A DNA stretch of 64,000 bases from SIG672 sp045657105 (GTDB lineage: Bacteria; Bacillota; Clostridia; Oscillospirales; CAG-272): contig JAZOSN010000059.1 in NCBI GenBank assembly GCA_045657105.1, positions 1-64,000 on the forward strand, given 5' to 3'. The notes under the pieces were generated by a model that was not told where the DNA came from, ran no database searches, and was given only the letters and a program-made list of their open reading frames with translations. Numbering within the stretch: position 1 is the first letter of the stretch; each line of letters opens with the position of its first letter. This document shows positions 17,323 to 25,289 of this stretch, one piece after another. The translations under genes and the position numbers were made by a program.

Positions 17323-20199
17323 ATGAAGAAAACCACAACGGTACGCGCTATACTCGCGTTACTGCTGCTTGCTTCGATGCTCTTCTCGATGCTCTGCGCG
17401 TGCACGGGCGGCTCGGACAACAATGATGATAACGGATCGGGTGATCCCTCGACAAATCCGGACACACCTTCTCAGGGAGAAGGTCCCGACGATCCCGACG
17501 GCGGAGAGCCGACTGTCAAGGTCGAATACTCGATAAAGGTTCTCTCGGCAGGCGGACTTGCTCTTGATAAAGTAAAGGTTTACGTTTATGCAGACGATAC
17601 GCTTGACGACCTTGAAGGCTTTGCCGAAACAAACGCGGACGGCGTAGCTACGATGAAGCTTCCGAAAAAGTCGGCGTACAGCGCGGTGCTCACCGGCGTT
17701 CCCGAAGGATATGACGTTGCAAAATCTTACGCTATTACCGGCACGTTCACCTCTATCACGCTCACCTCTGCGGTAATAAAGAGCGAGAGCCTCGCAGGAG
17801 TCAGCTACGAGCTCGGCTCGGTAATGCACGATTTCAGCGTTATCACAAGAGATGGCGAAAACGTCCGTCTTTCCGAGCTTCTCAAAGAAAAGAAGGCAGT
17901 AATGCTCAATTTCTGGTTCACGACTTGTACGTGGTGCTTAAAAGAATTCCCCTATATGGCATCGGCATACGAGAAGTTCAAGGACGATATTGAAATACTC
18001 GCTATGAACCACACCGACACCGAGGACGACATCGACATGTTTGAGGCTATGTACGGACTCGATCCGCTTCCTTTCCCCAAGGTTAGGGACTACACTCAAC
18101 TGAAAAGCGCATTCAGTATAGGCAACTACCCCACATCTGTAATAATCGACCGTTACGGCGTAATTTGCCTTATCGAGGTCGGCGGCGTCCCCTCTGCGGA
18201 GCCCTTTGAAAAAGCCTTTGAATATTTCTCGGCAGACAACTACACTCAGAAGCTCTTTGCGAACATTTCCGAGCTCACTCCGATAGAAAAACCTACCGTT
18301 GATATGCCCTCCTCCGATGAGATCGGCGGAGTATTCAACAAGGGCGAGATCGAGGTTACCTACCGTCCCGAAACCGAAGAGGGCGCGTCCGAATCCGCTT
18401 GGCCCTTCGTGATCGGCGAAAAGAACGGCGTTTCCTGCATTATGAGCTCAAACGCCGGCAAATCCTCGACTTTTGCTATTATGTATGCAGACGTTACTCT
18501 CAAAAAGGGACAGGCGCTTGCATTTGACTACATTTCTTCGTCCGAGCGCGGCGCAGACGCTCTCGTCATTATCGTTGACGGCGAGGACATTTATCAGATC
18601 TCGGGCGTCGGTGAAAACTGGTCTACCTGTTATCCCTACGTTGCAACCGAGGACGGTACTTACGAGGTAGCCTTCGTTTATATGAAGGACTCGACCACAA
18701 ACGAAGGAGATGACAGAGTATATCTCAAAGATCTCCGCGTAGTTTCCGAGGCAGACGTTGACTCTCCTACTTATATTCCGAGAAACGCGGCAACCAATCC
18801 CGATGAATTCGGCTTCTCATACCAGGATTACGTAACTCCCGTTTTCAACGAAAAAGACGGCTACTACCACGTAAACGACAAAAACGGTCCCCTGCTTATT
18901 GCAAACCTTATGGGTTACACGAATTTCAGCGACTCCACAATATACAATCTTGTCTGCGATCCTACCAGTCCGGCTTACCAGTACTACGATGAAATTCTTC
19001 CTTATTTCAGCTATGCATCAAATTCCGAGTTTAACGGCTTCTGTACCGTAAACGCCGAGCTTCGTGATATACTCGAAAGCATCGCAAACGTCGCAGGGCT
19101 CGAGCCTGAGAACCCAAATCAGTGGCTTAAGATGTGCGTTTACTACGATGCATACGGCACAAACGGAGCTCAGCTCGTTGACCCAATACGCGGTCTTGCT
19201 CCCTTCTCGGCATTCGAGGCAAAGGAAGGCAAGGACAACAGTGTAACCTACAACCGTGTTATTATGCCTCGCGGTCTGCTCTACAAATTCGTTCCTACGA
19301 GATCGGGCGCATACCGCATTACCTCTGACAGTGATTACGAGGTAAACGCTTGGATATTCCTTGAAGAGAATATCGCCGAGAACAAACCTTTCTACACCTA
19401 TAACGGCGGCGAAAGAATGTATAACGATAGCATCAACTGCTCTATGGTAATGTATATGGAAGCGGGCAAAGCGTACTACATCGACATCGCTTACTACGAC
19501 GTATATCAGGAAGGCACCTTCACATTCGAGATTAAATATCTCGCTCCTACGACCGAGATATTCACCATCGCATCTCCAGGATTCTTCACCTACTACGAAA
19601 ATGAAAATACCGAGTCTGTAAACGAGATCATCGCAGGCGGTATCGATGTCGTTCTCGGAAGCGACGGATACTACCACGAAAAGCGTGCAGACGGATCTCT
19701 CGGATCTGTCGTTTATGCAGATTTCGTCGGATCTACCGGAATTTTCAACAAATCCCTTACTCAGATGATAGCTCTCGGATCGTTCAATTTCGCGATGACC
19801 GAGGGAGATCAGTACATTCTCACCTATATCGCACAGTTCTACAAGGATCTCGGCATTGATGCAGACGCTCGCCCCGCAGATCACAGAGAAGCTCTTATCA
19901 CAAAGTTCAAGGAGCTTTGGGGTGACAGCTACACAGAGTACGCTTCCATCTATGAGATCGAGGACGTTATCGCAGGAATCTATCACGGCGAGGGCGAGGA
20001 TCTCACCGCGCTTGCACAGAAATATGCAAATGATGCAAGCAAGGTAAATTCTCCCGCAGAGCGCGTTGGTTGCGTTGCAGTAAACGAGGAGCTCGCAGAA
20101 CTCCTTCAAATCCTTATGGACAAATACACCTTCGAGGGTGTTGATACCTCTTGGAGAAAGCTCTGCTACTACTACCAGTATTTTGGACCTCAGGCGTAA
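17323..20199 (+). CDS. Large lipoprotein with TlpA/redoxin domain and two copies of an unknown repeat domain
   Basis: A 958-residue exported lipoprotein with lipobox LCAC (lipidated Cys27), an acidic Ser/Asp/Pro linker to about residue 65, and a carboxypeptidase-regulatory-like beta domain (about 66-155). A TlpA-like thioredoxin domain follows (about 165-305) with active site C202-T-W-C205 and a cis-Pro segment GNYPTSVIID. Beta-sandwich regions come next. Two copies of an unnamed module are present, at about 503-612 and 772-955, each starting near DGYYH and ending near a Trp/Cys/Tyr-Tyr motif; the second is longer. The family knowledge is that TlpA domains reduce or exchange disulfides outside the membrane; the physiological substrate is unknown. 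A good AGGAG site precedes the ATG. It is divergent from the protease operon and co-directional with two related lipoproteins. Confidence 0.88.
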   Translation: MKKTTTVRAILALLLLASMLFSMLCACTGGSDNNDDNGSGDPSTNPDTPSQGEGPDDPDGGEPTVKVEYSIKVLSAGGLALDKVKVYVYADDTLDDLEGFAETNADGVATMKLPKKSAYSAVLTGVPEGYDVAKSYAITGTFTSITLTSAVIKSESLAGVSYELGSVMHDFSVITRDGENVRLSELLKEKKAVMLNFWFTTCTWCLKEFPYMASAYEKFKDDIEILAMNHTDTEDDIDMFEAMYGLDPLPFPKVRDYTQLKSAFSIGNYPTSVIIDRYGVICLIEVGGVPSAEPFEKAFEYFSADNYTQKLFANISELTPIEKPTVDMPSSDEIGGVFNKGEIEVTYRPETEEGASESAWPFVIGEKNGVSCIMSSNAGKSSTFAIMYADVTLKKGQALAFDYISSSERGADALVIIVDGEDIYQISGVGENWSTCYPYVATEDGTYEVAFVYMKDSTTNEGDDRVYLKDLRVVSEADVDSPTYIPRNAATNPDEFGFSYQDYVTPVFNEKDGYYHVNDKNGPLLIANLMGYTNFSDSTIYNLVCDPTSPAYQYYDEILPYFSYASNSEFNGFCTVNAELRDILESIANVAGLEPENPNQWLKMCVYYDAYGTNGAQLVDPIRGLAPFSAFEAKEGKDNSVTYNRVIMPRGLLYKFVPTRSGAYRITSDSDYEVNAWIFLEENIAENKPFYTYNGGERMYNDSINCSMVMYMEAGKAYYIDIAYYDVYQEGTFTFEIKYLAPTTEIFTIASPGFFTYYENENTESVNEIIAGGIDVVLGSDGYYHEKRADGSLGSVVYADFVGSTGIFNKSLTQMIALGSFNFAMTEGDQYILTYIAQFYKDLGIDADARPADHREALITKFKELWGDSYTEYASIYEIEDVIAGIYHGEGEDLTALAQKYANDASKVNSPAERVGCVAVNEELAELLQILMDKYTFEGVDTSWRKLCYYYQYFGPQA

Positions 20200-20222
20200 A
20201 ACTAAAATGAGGATACAGTACA

Positions 20223-21518
20223 ATGAAAAACAAAACATTTAATAGGATCCTGAGCCTTGTGCTCTCTATCGCGTTCGTCCTGTCACTCTGCGTAGCATTT
20301 ACCGCGTGCAAGAGCGAGGACGGCAGCTCGGACTCCGATAAAAACGACGACACGCCCAAGGGTACACTCGATTACAAGGTAAATCTCGTCAACTATGCAG
20401 GCGAGGCGGTCAGCGACGTAGTAGTACATGTTCTAAAAAACGGAGAACAGGTCAAAATGAACGTCGCAGGTCCTACCGGATCGGTAAAATTCTCGCTTGA
20501 TGCAGGAGATTACACCGTTTCTCTCGAATCGGTTGACAGTGACAAGACGTTCAGCTACGACGAGAGCTCCTGCGTTCTCAGCGCAGAGGCTCCCGAGATC
20601 ACGGTAGTCCTTTATAACGGACTCGAAGAATCGGGAAACATTACGTTCACCGTGAACGATGCCGACGTCGAGTACAAGACTCACAGAGCGTCGGTCGGCG
20701 GAAGCTTTATAAAGATTCCTGCCAAAAATTCAGCGTATTTCATCTTCACTCCGGCAAAGCAAGGGCACTATAAAATATCCTCGTCCGATCCTTCGGTAAA
20801 GGTTGAATACCGCGGTGCTCCCACGTTTCCCCTTCCCTACAACGTAGCCGATATGGAAAGTGACGGATCGTTCTTCCTTAACGTCAAGGACTCCAACATA
20901 GGAACGAACGGAACGGGCACGTCACAGTATATTATCGGTATGACGAACGAGTCGGACAGTGATATTTCCTCTGTTTTGAAGATCGAGCGCGAGGGGGATT
21001 TCGTAAGAGATATAATCGACGAGCCCTGGCAGGATATTATGCCGAAGGGCAAGCTTGAAAAGTACGTTCCCGAAACTCCTCTTACCGAAAAAATGCTCAC
21101 AAGCCTTGATATCACAAGCACAGGTCTTAATGTCGTATTCAACGAAAACGACGGATATTATCACCTCGGAAGCGCAGACGGCCCTCTCGTGCTCGTCCGC
21201 ATTTCGAGCGCAAGTGATCACATCGCTTCCTTTACCGAAATGTGCGAAACCGACAGACTCGGCGCGTACATTTACGACGAGGACGGCAAGTTTGCAAGAA
21301 AAGAAAGCTTCAACGAGCTTATTGCAAAATATGCCGAGATATGCGACGAGGTGACAGGCGTATGTCCTCTCGACAAGGATCTCGAATATATGATAAAGAC
21401 AGTCGGCGGATACAAGGGCTGGTGGAATTACGAAGCAGGAACGCAGATATTTACCGATATTATCGTTCCCGTACAGAACGCTTGGCTCTTTGCCTGCTGC
21501 TACGTTTCGGCAAGCTAA
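20223..21518 (+). CDS. Lipoprotein related to the upstream TlpA lipoprotein, without a thioredoxin domain
   Basis: A 431-residue lipoprotein with lipobox FTAC (Cys29) and an acidic linker. It has a beta domain at about 48-132 of carboxypeptidase-regulatory type (YKVNLVNYAGEAVSDVVVHV) and a second sandwich region (about 150-255). Residues 300-431 are a copy of the module found twice in the preceding gene: VVFNENDGYYHLGSADGPL, then a Cys-Pro-Leu-Asp and a Trp-rich end. No CXXC is present, so it is not itself a redox protein. It starts 23 bases after the upstream stop, so it is probably co-transcribed, and a strong terminator follows. The function is unknown; a partner or substrate-binding role beside the TlpA protein is an inference. 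Confidence 0.82.
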   Translation: MKNKTFNRILSLVLSIAFVLSLCVAFTACKSEDGSSDSDKNDDTPKGTLDYKVNLVNYAGEAVSDVVVHVLKNGEQVKMNVAGPTGSVKFSLDAGDYTVSLESVDSDKTFSYDESSCVLSAEAPEITVVLYNGLEESGNITFTVNDADVEYKTHRASVGGSFIKIPAKNSAYFIFTPAKQGHYKISSSDPSVKVEYRGAPTFPLPYNVADMESDGSFFLNVKDSNIGTNGTGTSQYIIGMTNESDSDISSVLKIEREGDFVRDIIDEPWQDIMPKGKLEKYVPETPLTEKMLTSLDITSTGLNVVFNENDGYYHLGSADGPLVLVRISSASDHIASFTEMCETDRLGAYIYDEDGKFARKESFNELIAKYAEICDEVTGVCPLDKDLEYMIKTVGGYKGWWNYEAGTQIFTDIIVPVQNAWLFACCYVSAS

Positions 21519-21531
21519 GTTAAAAAAACGA

Positions 21532-21570
21532 AAAAATCGGTCGGATCAATCCGACCGATTTTATTTTGTC
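21532..21570 (+). terminator. Rho-independent terminator after the two-lipoprotein operon
   Basis: A perfect stem formed by AAATCGGTCGGAT and its complement with a four-base loop, followed by TTTTATTTTG. It starts about 15 bases after the stop codon of the 431-residue lipoprotein. Confidence 0.85.
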
Positions 21571-21641
21571 AAATCGGCGTCTTTTTTTTGGATTTTAACA
21601 CAAAAGTTTCATATTTTCAAAGAATTATTTTCAGAAAGCTA

Positions 21642-21670
21642 TTGTAATATCGACTGCGAAGTGGTATAAT
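21642..21670 (+). promoter_or_regulatory. Sigma-A promoter of the third lipoprotein gene
   Basis: TTGTAA (21642-21647), a 17-base spacer and a perfect TATAAT (21665-21670). It lies about 40 bases before the ATG, so this gene has its own promoter despite belonging to the same lipoprotein set. Confidence 0.75.
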
Positions 21671-21709
21671 GTCGGTGTTCAAAAATTAAAAAATATCAGG
21701 AGGATAAAT

Positions 21710-22468
21710 ATGAACAGTTCAGGTAGATTTACAAAACTGCTTGCTGTTATCTCGCTCATTCTTTGCTTTGCATTTATTTTCTGTGCTTGCAATACGGCAT
21801 CGGATAACGGCGACGGTGACAAGAACGACGATAAGGATAACACGACCGACGTAGGCGGCGATGACGATACCGACATCGGTGAAGGTGACGACGATAGCGA
21901 CGACGATCAGACGCCCGACGACGGCAAGATAACCTATACGGTAAACGTAAAGGACATCGACGGAAATCCCGTAGAAGGCGTCAAAATTCAGTTCTGTGTT
22001 GGCGAAAACTGCTTTACACCGGTGCTGAGTGATGCAAACGGCAAGGTCATCTGCTCTCTTGACGAAAACGATTACCACGTAACCGTTCCCTCGGACGCGT
22101 ACTCGGCAGAAAACGAAGAGTATTCCTTTGAGGAAGGCTCGACCACCCTTGACATCATCGTTTATAAGCTTCCCGACGGAAGCGCAGAGGATCCCATTCC
22201 GGTGGTTGAGGATACTACCGCTGTCAAGGTAGGCAAGGGAGAAAAGAAGCATTATATCATCAGAAATCCCGAAGGAAGAAAGCTCACTGTAAACTGCAAG
22301 TTCGGCGTTGCGGTGCTCGAATACAACGGTCAGGTCTACGTTTCAAATAACGGCGTTATTGAGATAACACTGGTTGCAAGTGACGAAAGAACCGCAGTTG
22401 TCGCATTTTCCGCAAGAGATGATCTCGGTCAGGCATCTCCCGGACTCTTCGATATGATCCTTAGCTAA
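21710..22468 (+). CDS. Small acidic lipoprotein with a Cna-B/regulatory-like beta domain
   Basis: A 252-residue lipoprotein with lipobox FCAC (Cys27), followed by a strikingly acidic linker of about 45 residues built of Asp, Gly and Thr. A beta domain of carboxypeptidase-regulatory type follows (about 82-160: YTVNVKDIDGNPVEGVKIQF), then a second beta domain to the end. It has the same layout as the first parts of the two lipoproteins upstream but lacks both the thioredoxin and the DGYYH module. It has its own promoter and an AGGAGG site. No specific function is recognised. Two Cys residues in the beta domain (CVGENC) could form a disulfide. Confidence 0.78.
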   Translation: MNSSGRFTKLLAVISLILCFAFIFCACNTASDNGDGDKNDDKDNTTDVGGDDDTDIGEGDDDSDDDQTPDDGKITYTVNVKDIDGNPVEGVKIQFCVGENCFTPVLSDANGKVICSLDENDYHVTVPSDAYSAENEEYSFEEGSTTLDIIVYKLPDGSAEDPIPVVEDTTAVKVGKGEKKHYIIRNPEGRKLTVNCKFGVAVLEYNGQVYVSNNGVIEITLVASDERTAVVAFSARDDLGQASPGLFDMILS

Positions 22469-22471
22469 AAT

Positions 22472-22864
22472 AAAAATCCGTGCATAGCGTGATACTCTTA
22501 ACGGAGTATCACGCAGTCAAATCCGTCTTCGCCGGGTGAAATCCACCGTTGGTGGATGAAATCGCTTTCGCGATGAAATCCTGCTTCGCAGGGTTATAAC
22601 AGAAGGATTTGATTTCATCCAAGGCAACGCCTTGGATTTCATCTGAGTAAAGCGAAGATTTCATCGTGGCATAGCCACGATTTCATTTAACCAACAGAAA
22701 AAGAGAGGACATTTCGGCTACGAACCGATTTGTTCTCTCTTTCTGCTTGTTATATGGGTTTGGGCTTAGCCCATTTGCGTTTGACTAGTCAAATGCGAAG
22801 CTTGCTTTTTTATCAAAGCGAAAATTCTCCGCTAAGGACATCACGCTATCTTGAACGGATTTTT
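22472..22864. repeat. Hairpin-rich intergenic island with terminal inverted repeats (MITE-like or REP-like)
   Basis: About 390 bases with no gene. The two ends are imperfect inverted copies: AAATCCGTGCATAGCGTGAT at the left and its near-complement around 22840-22863. Between them is a chain of short hairpins linked by GATGAAATC or GATTTCATC, for example CACCGTTGGTGG, CGCTTTCGCG, CCTGCTTCGCAGG, CCAAGGCAACGCCTTGG and CGTGGCATAGCCACG. A longer stem follows around 22690-22746 (AGAAAAAGAGAGGAC pairing with a copy downstream) and then TTTGACTAGTCAAA. Such GATGAAATC hairpin arrays are known to me from other Clostridia, but I cannot name a family. The island may also serve as a terminator between the convergent genes. 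Confidence 0.75.
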
Positions 22865-22867
22865 TAT

Positions 22868-24406
22868 TTAGTTCCCAAGCGCCTTTTCAATAGCCTCTAC
22901 AAGCTCTGCCTTTTCCATCTTGGCTTCCGAGCGCGCTACGATAATACCGTCGGCGTCAACGACCACCGTCATAGGATACTGTCCCTTTCCGCCCATAGCG
23001 AAATAGTAGCTCTCGCCCGCGTTGTTATGTCCGAACTTCATCGTGTAATTTTCAAAGCCGTGTTCGAAAATACAGAAGGTTATATCGTCCTCGCTGTCGT
23101 CTGCCGAGCATATTGCTATCATATCAATAGACACGCCCTTGTTTGTATACTCCTTATATACCTCTTCGAAATGAGGAAGCTCTTCAAGGCAGGGTTGACA
23201 GGTCGTATACCAGAAGTTTATGACCGTTATCTTTCCCTTGTTCTGCGATACGTTAAAGCTTCCCTCTCCGCCGTGAAGAATCTTTATATCCTCACTTACG
23301 CAGATGTTTCCGATAGCGTAGCCGACTGTTGGCTCTCCGGTATCACCGCTTGGCGGCGGTGTATTTGTGACGGGTGCTTTATCAATAAAGTTGTAGTACA
23401 CAAGGCTTCCGATAAGGAGCGCCGCCGCAAGCACTACCGATACGATCTTTACGGCAGTTACGCGCTTTTTGCGCTTTGCCTCGATTCTTTCCTTTTCCTC
23501 TTCGCTTGCATTTTCAGGGATCTCATTTGGCGGCAGGATTATCCTTGCGCCCTTCCACTGTATAGCGTTTGTCGGGCAGACGTCGATGCATTCACCGCAG
23601 TTTATACACTCGTGATCGCCGACGTGACGAATATCCATCTTGCATTTACTGATGCAAAGTCCGCAGTCGATACATTTGGGCTTTTCAAGCTTTATTCCGA
23701 TAAGCGCGATCTTATTGAAAAGTCCGTAAAGCGCGCCGAGCGGACAGAAGAAACGGCAGAAGAAGCGGTAAATGAACACCGATCCTACGATAAATACGAC
23801 CAAAAGCAGGAACTTCCAAGTAAAGAGCGGTCCGAGCAGTGAGAGCAGTCCGCTGTTTGCCTGATTCGAAAGAAGCCCGACTCCGCCTTCAAGCGTTCCC
23901 GCAGGGCAGATGTATTTACAAAAAGCGGGGATCTTGTCGCCTCTTGCGCTATATATGAGCGGTATGATTATCGCAAACACCGCAAGTATCACGTATTTAA
24001 GATAAGAAAGAACTCTCGTTACTCTGTTTTTTTGGAGCTTCGGAGTCTTTATTTTATGTAAAAGATCCTGAATAAGTCCAAAAGGACAAAGGAAGCCGCA
24101 TATCCAGCGTCCAAACAGCAGTCCGTAAAGCATAATGATTCCGAGCATATAATACGGAGCCGTCTTGTTCGCGTCGGCAAGAGCGTTTTGTAGCGCTCCG
24201 AGCGGACACGCCGCCGATGCTCCCGGGCAGGAATAGCAGTTGAGTCCGGGCGCGCACATGTTTTTTACCTTGCCGAGATAAATATATCCGTTGCCAAAGC
24301 CTTTCAGGTTGGCGTTAAAGAGCAGTGCGGCGTATAGCTGGATAAGCCTTCGCTTAAACGGCAGTTTGCTCTTTTTTGTTTTTTTGTTTTCTTTATTTAA
24401 ATTCAT
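22868..24406 (-). CDS. Membrane polyferredoxin (NapH/NosR-like 4Fe-4S protein) fused to a C-terminal TlpA-like thioredoxin domain
   Basis: A 512-residue predicted redox membrane protein. Several membrane helices alternate with Cys-Pro motifs typical of NapH/CcoG-type proteins: CGFLCPFGLIQ, CKYICPAGTLEGG and CRFFCPLGALYGLF. Two classical 4Fe-4S ferredoxin motifs follow (CIDCGLCISKCK and CINCGECIDVCP), then another membrane helix (about 320-345). Finally there is an extracytoplasmic TlpA-like domain with active site Cys-Gln-Pro-Cys in NFWYTTCQPCLEELPHF and a segment GQYPMTVVVD. It should pass cytoplasmic electrons to a disulfide-exchanging domain outside. I chose the ATG at 24406, one base after the previous stop; an in-frame TTG lies nine bases upstream inside that gene. 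Partner candidates are the TlpA lipoprotein at 17323 and the gene just upstream. Confidence 0.9.
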   Translation of the reverse strand: MNLNKENKKTKKSKLPFKRRLIQLYAALLFNANLKGFGNGYIYLGKVKNMCAPGLNCYSCPGASAACPLGALQNALADANKTAPYYMLGIIMLYGLLFGRWICGFLCPFGLIQDLLHKIKTPKLQKNRVTRVLSYLKYVILAVFAIIIPLIYSARGDKIPAFCKYICPAGTLEGGVGLLSNQANSGLLSLLGPLFTWKFLLLVVFIVGSVFIYRFFCRFFCPLGALYGLFNKIALIGIKLEKPKCIDCGLCISKCKMDIRHVGDHECINCGECIDVCPTNAIQWKGARIILPPNEIPENASEEEKERIEAKRKKRVTAVKIVSVVLAAALLIGSLVYYNFIDKAPVTNTPPPSGDTGEPTVGYAIGNICVSEDIKILHGGEGSFNVSQNKGKITVINFWYTTCQPCLEELPHFEEVYKEYTNKGVSIDMIAICSADDSEDDITFCIFEHGFENYTMKFGHNNAGESYYFAMGGKGQYPMTVVVDADGIIVARSEAKMEKAELVEAIEKALGN

Positions 24407-24407
24407 A

Positions 24408-25187
24408 TCAGCCAAGTCCTATACATTCGGTACAAATTTTAATAGCCTTATCAAGCACGTCGCTCATTCCGCCGTTGAAAATTCCAAGCACTATAAATGC
24501 GACCGCTACGGCAAAAACAAGAGCCCTGGCGACTGCAAGAGAATAATTTTTCTTTCCCGTTGTCACCGCGATCGGCTTTATTTCCGCGCCGTTTTCTGCG
24601 GTAGCGGCGAGAGATTTTTTAAGCTCGGCTATTTCTTTGTTATAACTGTATTTTGAGTAAAACGAGAAAACCACGCCGACAGAAAAAGCAAATACCGCAC
24701 ACGGCAGAAGGACCCACATAAGAGATATGATACTGCGGTTTATTTCGTCGGTAAAGCTCGACTCTTTAAAGATATACATAAAGACAGGAGCCGACGATAC
24801 CGCACAGAGTGAAAGAGCAATCGTTCTGAACATATCTCTGTCCGATGCGATCTTATCCGCTTCTTCACTGACTCCGCCTTTGTCCGCGAGCCTTGACCGC
24901 AGTTTTGCGGCTACGCTTTTCGGATCGGGCGCAGGGCGAAGCTTCTTTTCTTCGAGCGGAAAAACAGCAGATATAACTACCGAGCCAACGAGTGCGGCAA
25001 GACAGACGACCGTCGGAACTATTATTTTTTTGAACTGTGCCGAAATACTCTCGGGCGTGAACGGGTGATCTCCGCTTTTATAGATCGTAACACAGGACAC
25101 GATAAGGCAAATTCCGAGCAGGACAATAAGCACCGAAAGCGCTATGCCGTATATCAGATAAAGCCTTTCTTTATTTTTTTGTGACAT
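24408..25187 (-). CDS. Membrane protein ending in a CXXC motif (C-terminus like CD1871A-family proteins)
   Basis: A 259-residue protein with membrane segments near residues 8-32, 52-72, 120-137, 150-178 and 215-237. The last residues, KAIKICTECIGLG, match the CXXCIGxG ending that I associate with CD1871A-family CXXC proteins, small membrane proteins commonly encoded beside 4Fe-4S/redoxin membrane proteins. Here that ending is on a larger protein. The gene is directly upstream of the polyferredoxin gene with a one-base gap, so the two are one transcript and probably one complex. The family assignment rests on the short C-terminal motif and on the context only. The two Cys residues may exchange electrons with the partner. 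Confidence 0.75.
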   Translation of the reverse strand: MSQKNKERLYLIYGIALSVLIVLLGICLIVSCVTIYKSGDHPFTPESISAQFKKIIVPTVVCLAALVGSVVISAVFPLEEKKLRPAPDPKSVAAKLRSRLADKGGVSEEADKIASDRDMFRTIALSLCAVSSAPVFMYIFKESSFTDEINRSIISLMWVLLPCAVFAFSVGVVFSFYSKYSYNKEIAELKKSLAATAENGAEIKPIAVTTGKKNYSLAVARALVFAVAVAFIVLGIFNGGMSDVLDKAIKICTECIGLG

Positions 25188-25217
25188 AATTATCTCCGTT
25201 TCAAAGCATATATAGTA

Positions 25218-25246
25218 ATTTTATCATACAATACACTTAAAGTCAA
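25218..25246 (-). promoter_or_regulatory. Sigma-A promoter of the polyferredoxin pair
   Basis: Minus strand: TTGACT (25241-25246), a 17-base spacer and TAAAAT (25218-25223), about 30 bases before the start codon. Confidence 0.75.
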
Positions 25247-25261
25247 GTTTTTTATATCAAA

Positions 25262-25288
25262 ACGAAAGGTCGGCTTCCCGACCTTTTC
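25262..25288 (-). terminator. Rho-independent terminator after the toroid-protein gene
   Basis: On the minus strand the stem AAAGGTCGG and its complement are followed by TTCGTTTTGAT, directly behind the stop of the gene ending at 25290. Confidence 0.7.
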
Positions 25289-25289
25289 A

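Noticed and set aside
22472..22864. CRISPR array
   Set aside because: The GATGAAATC units are short and separate self-complementary stems of differing length, not constant-length unique spacers; no cas genes are near.
24413..24415. TTG start for the polyferredoxin
   Set aside because: ATG at 24406 follows the previous stop directly and is at a suitable distance from AGGA; the TTG lies within the upstream gene.
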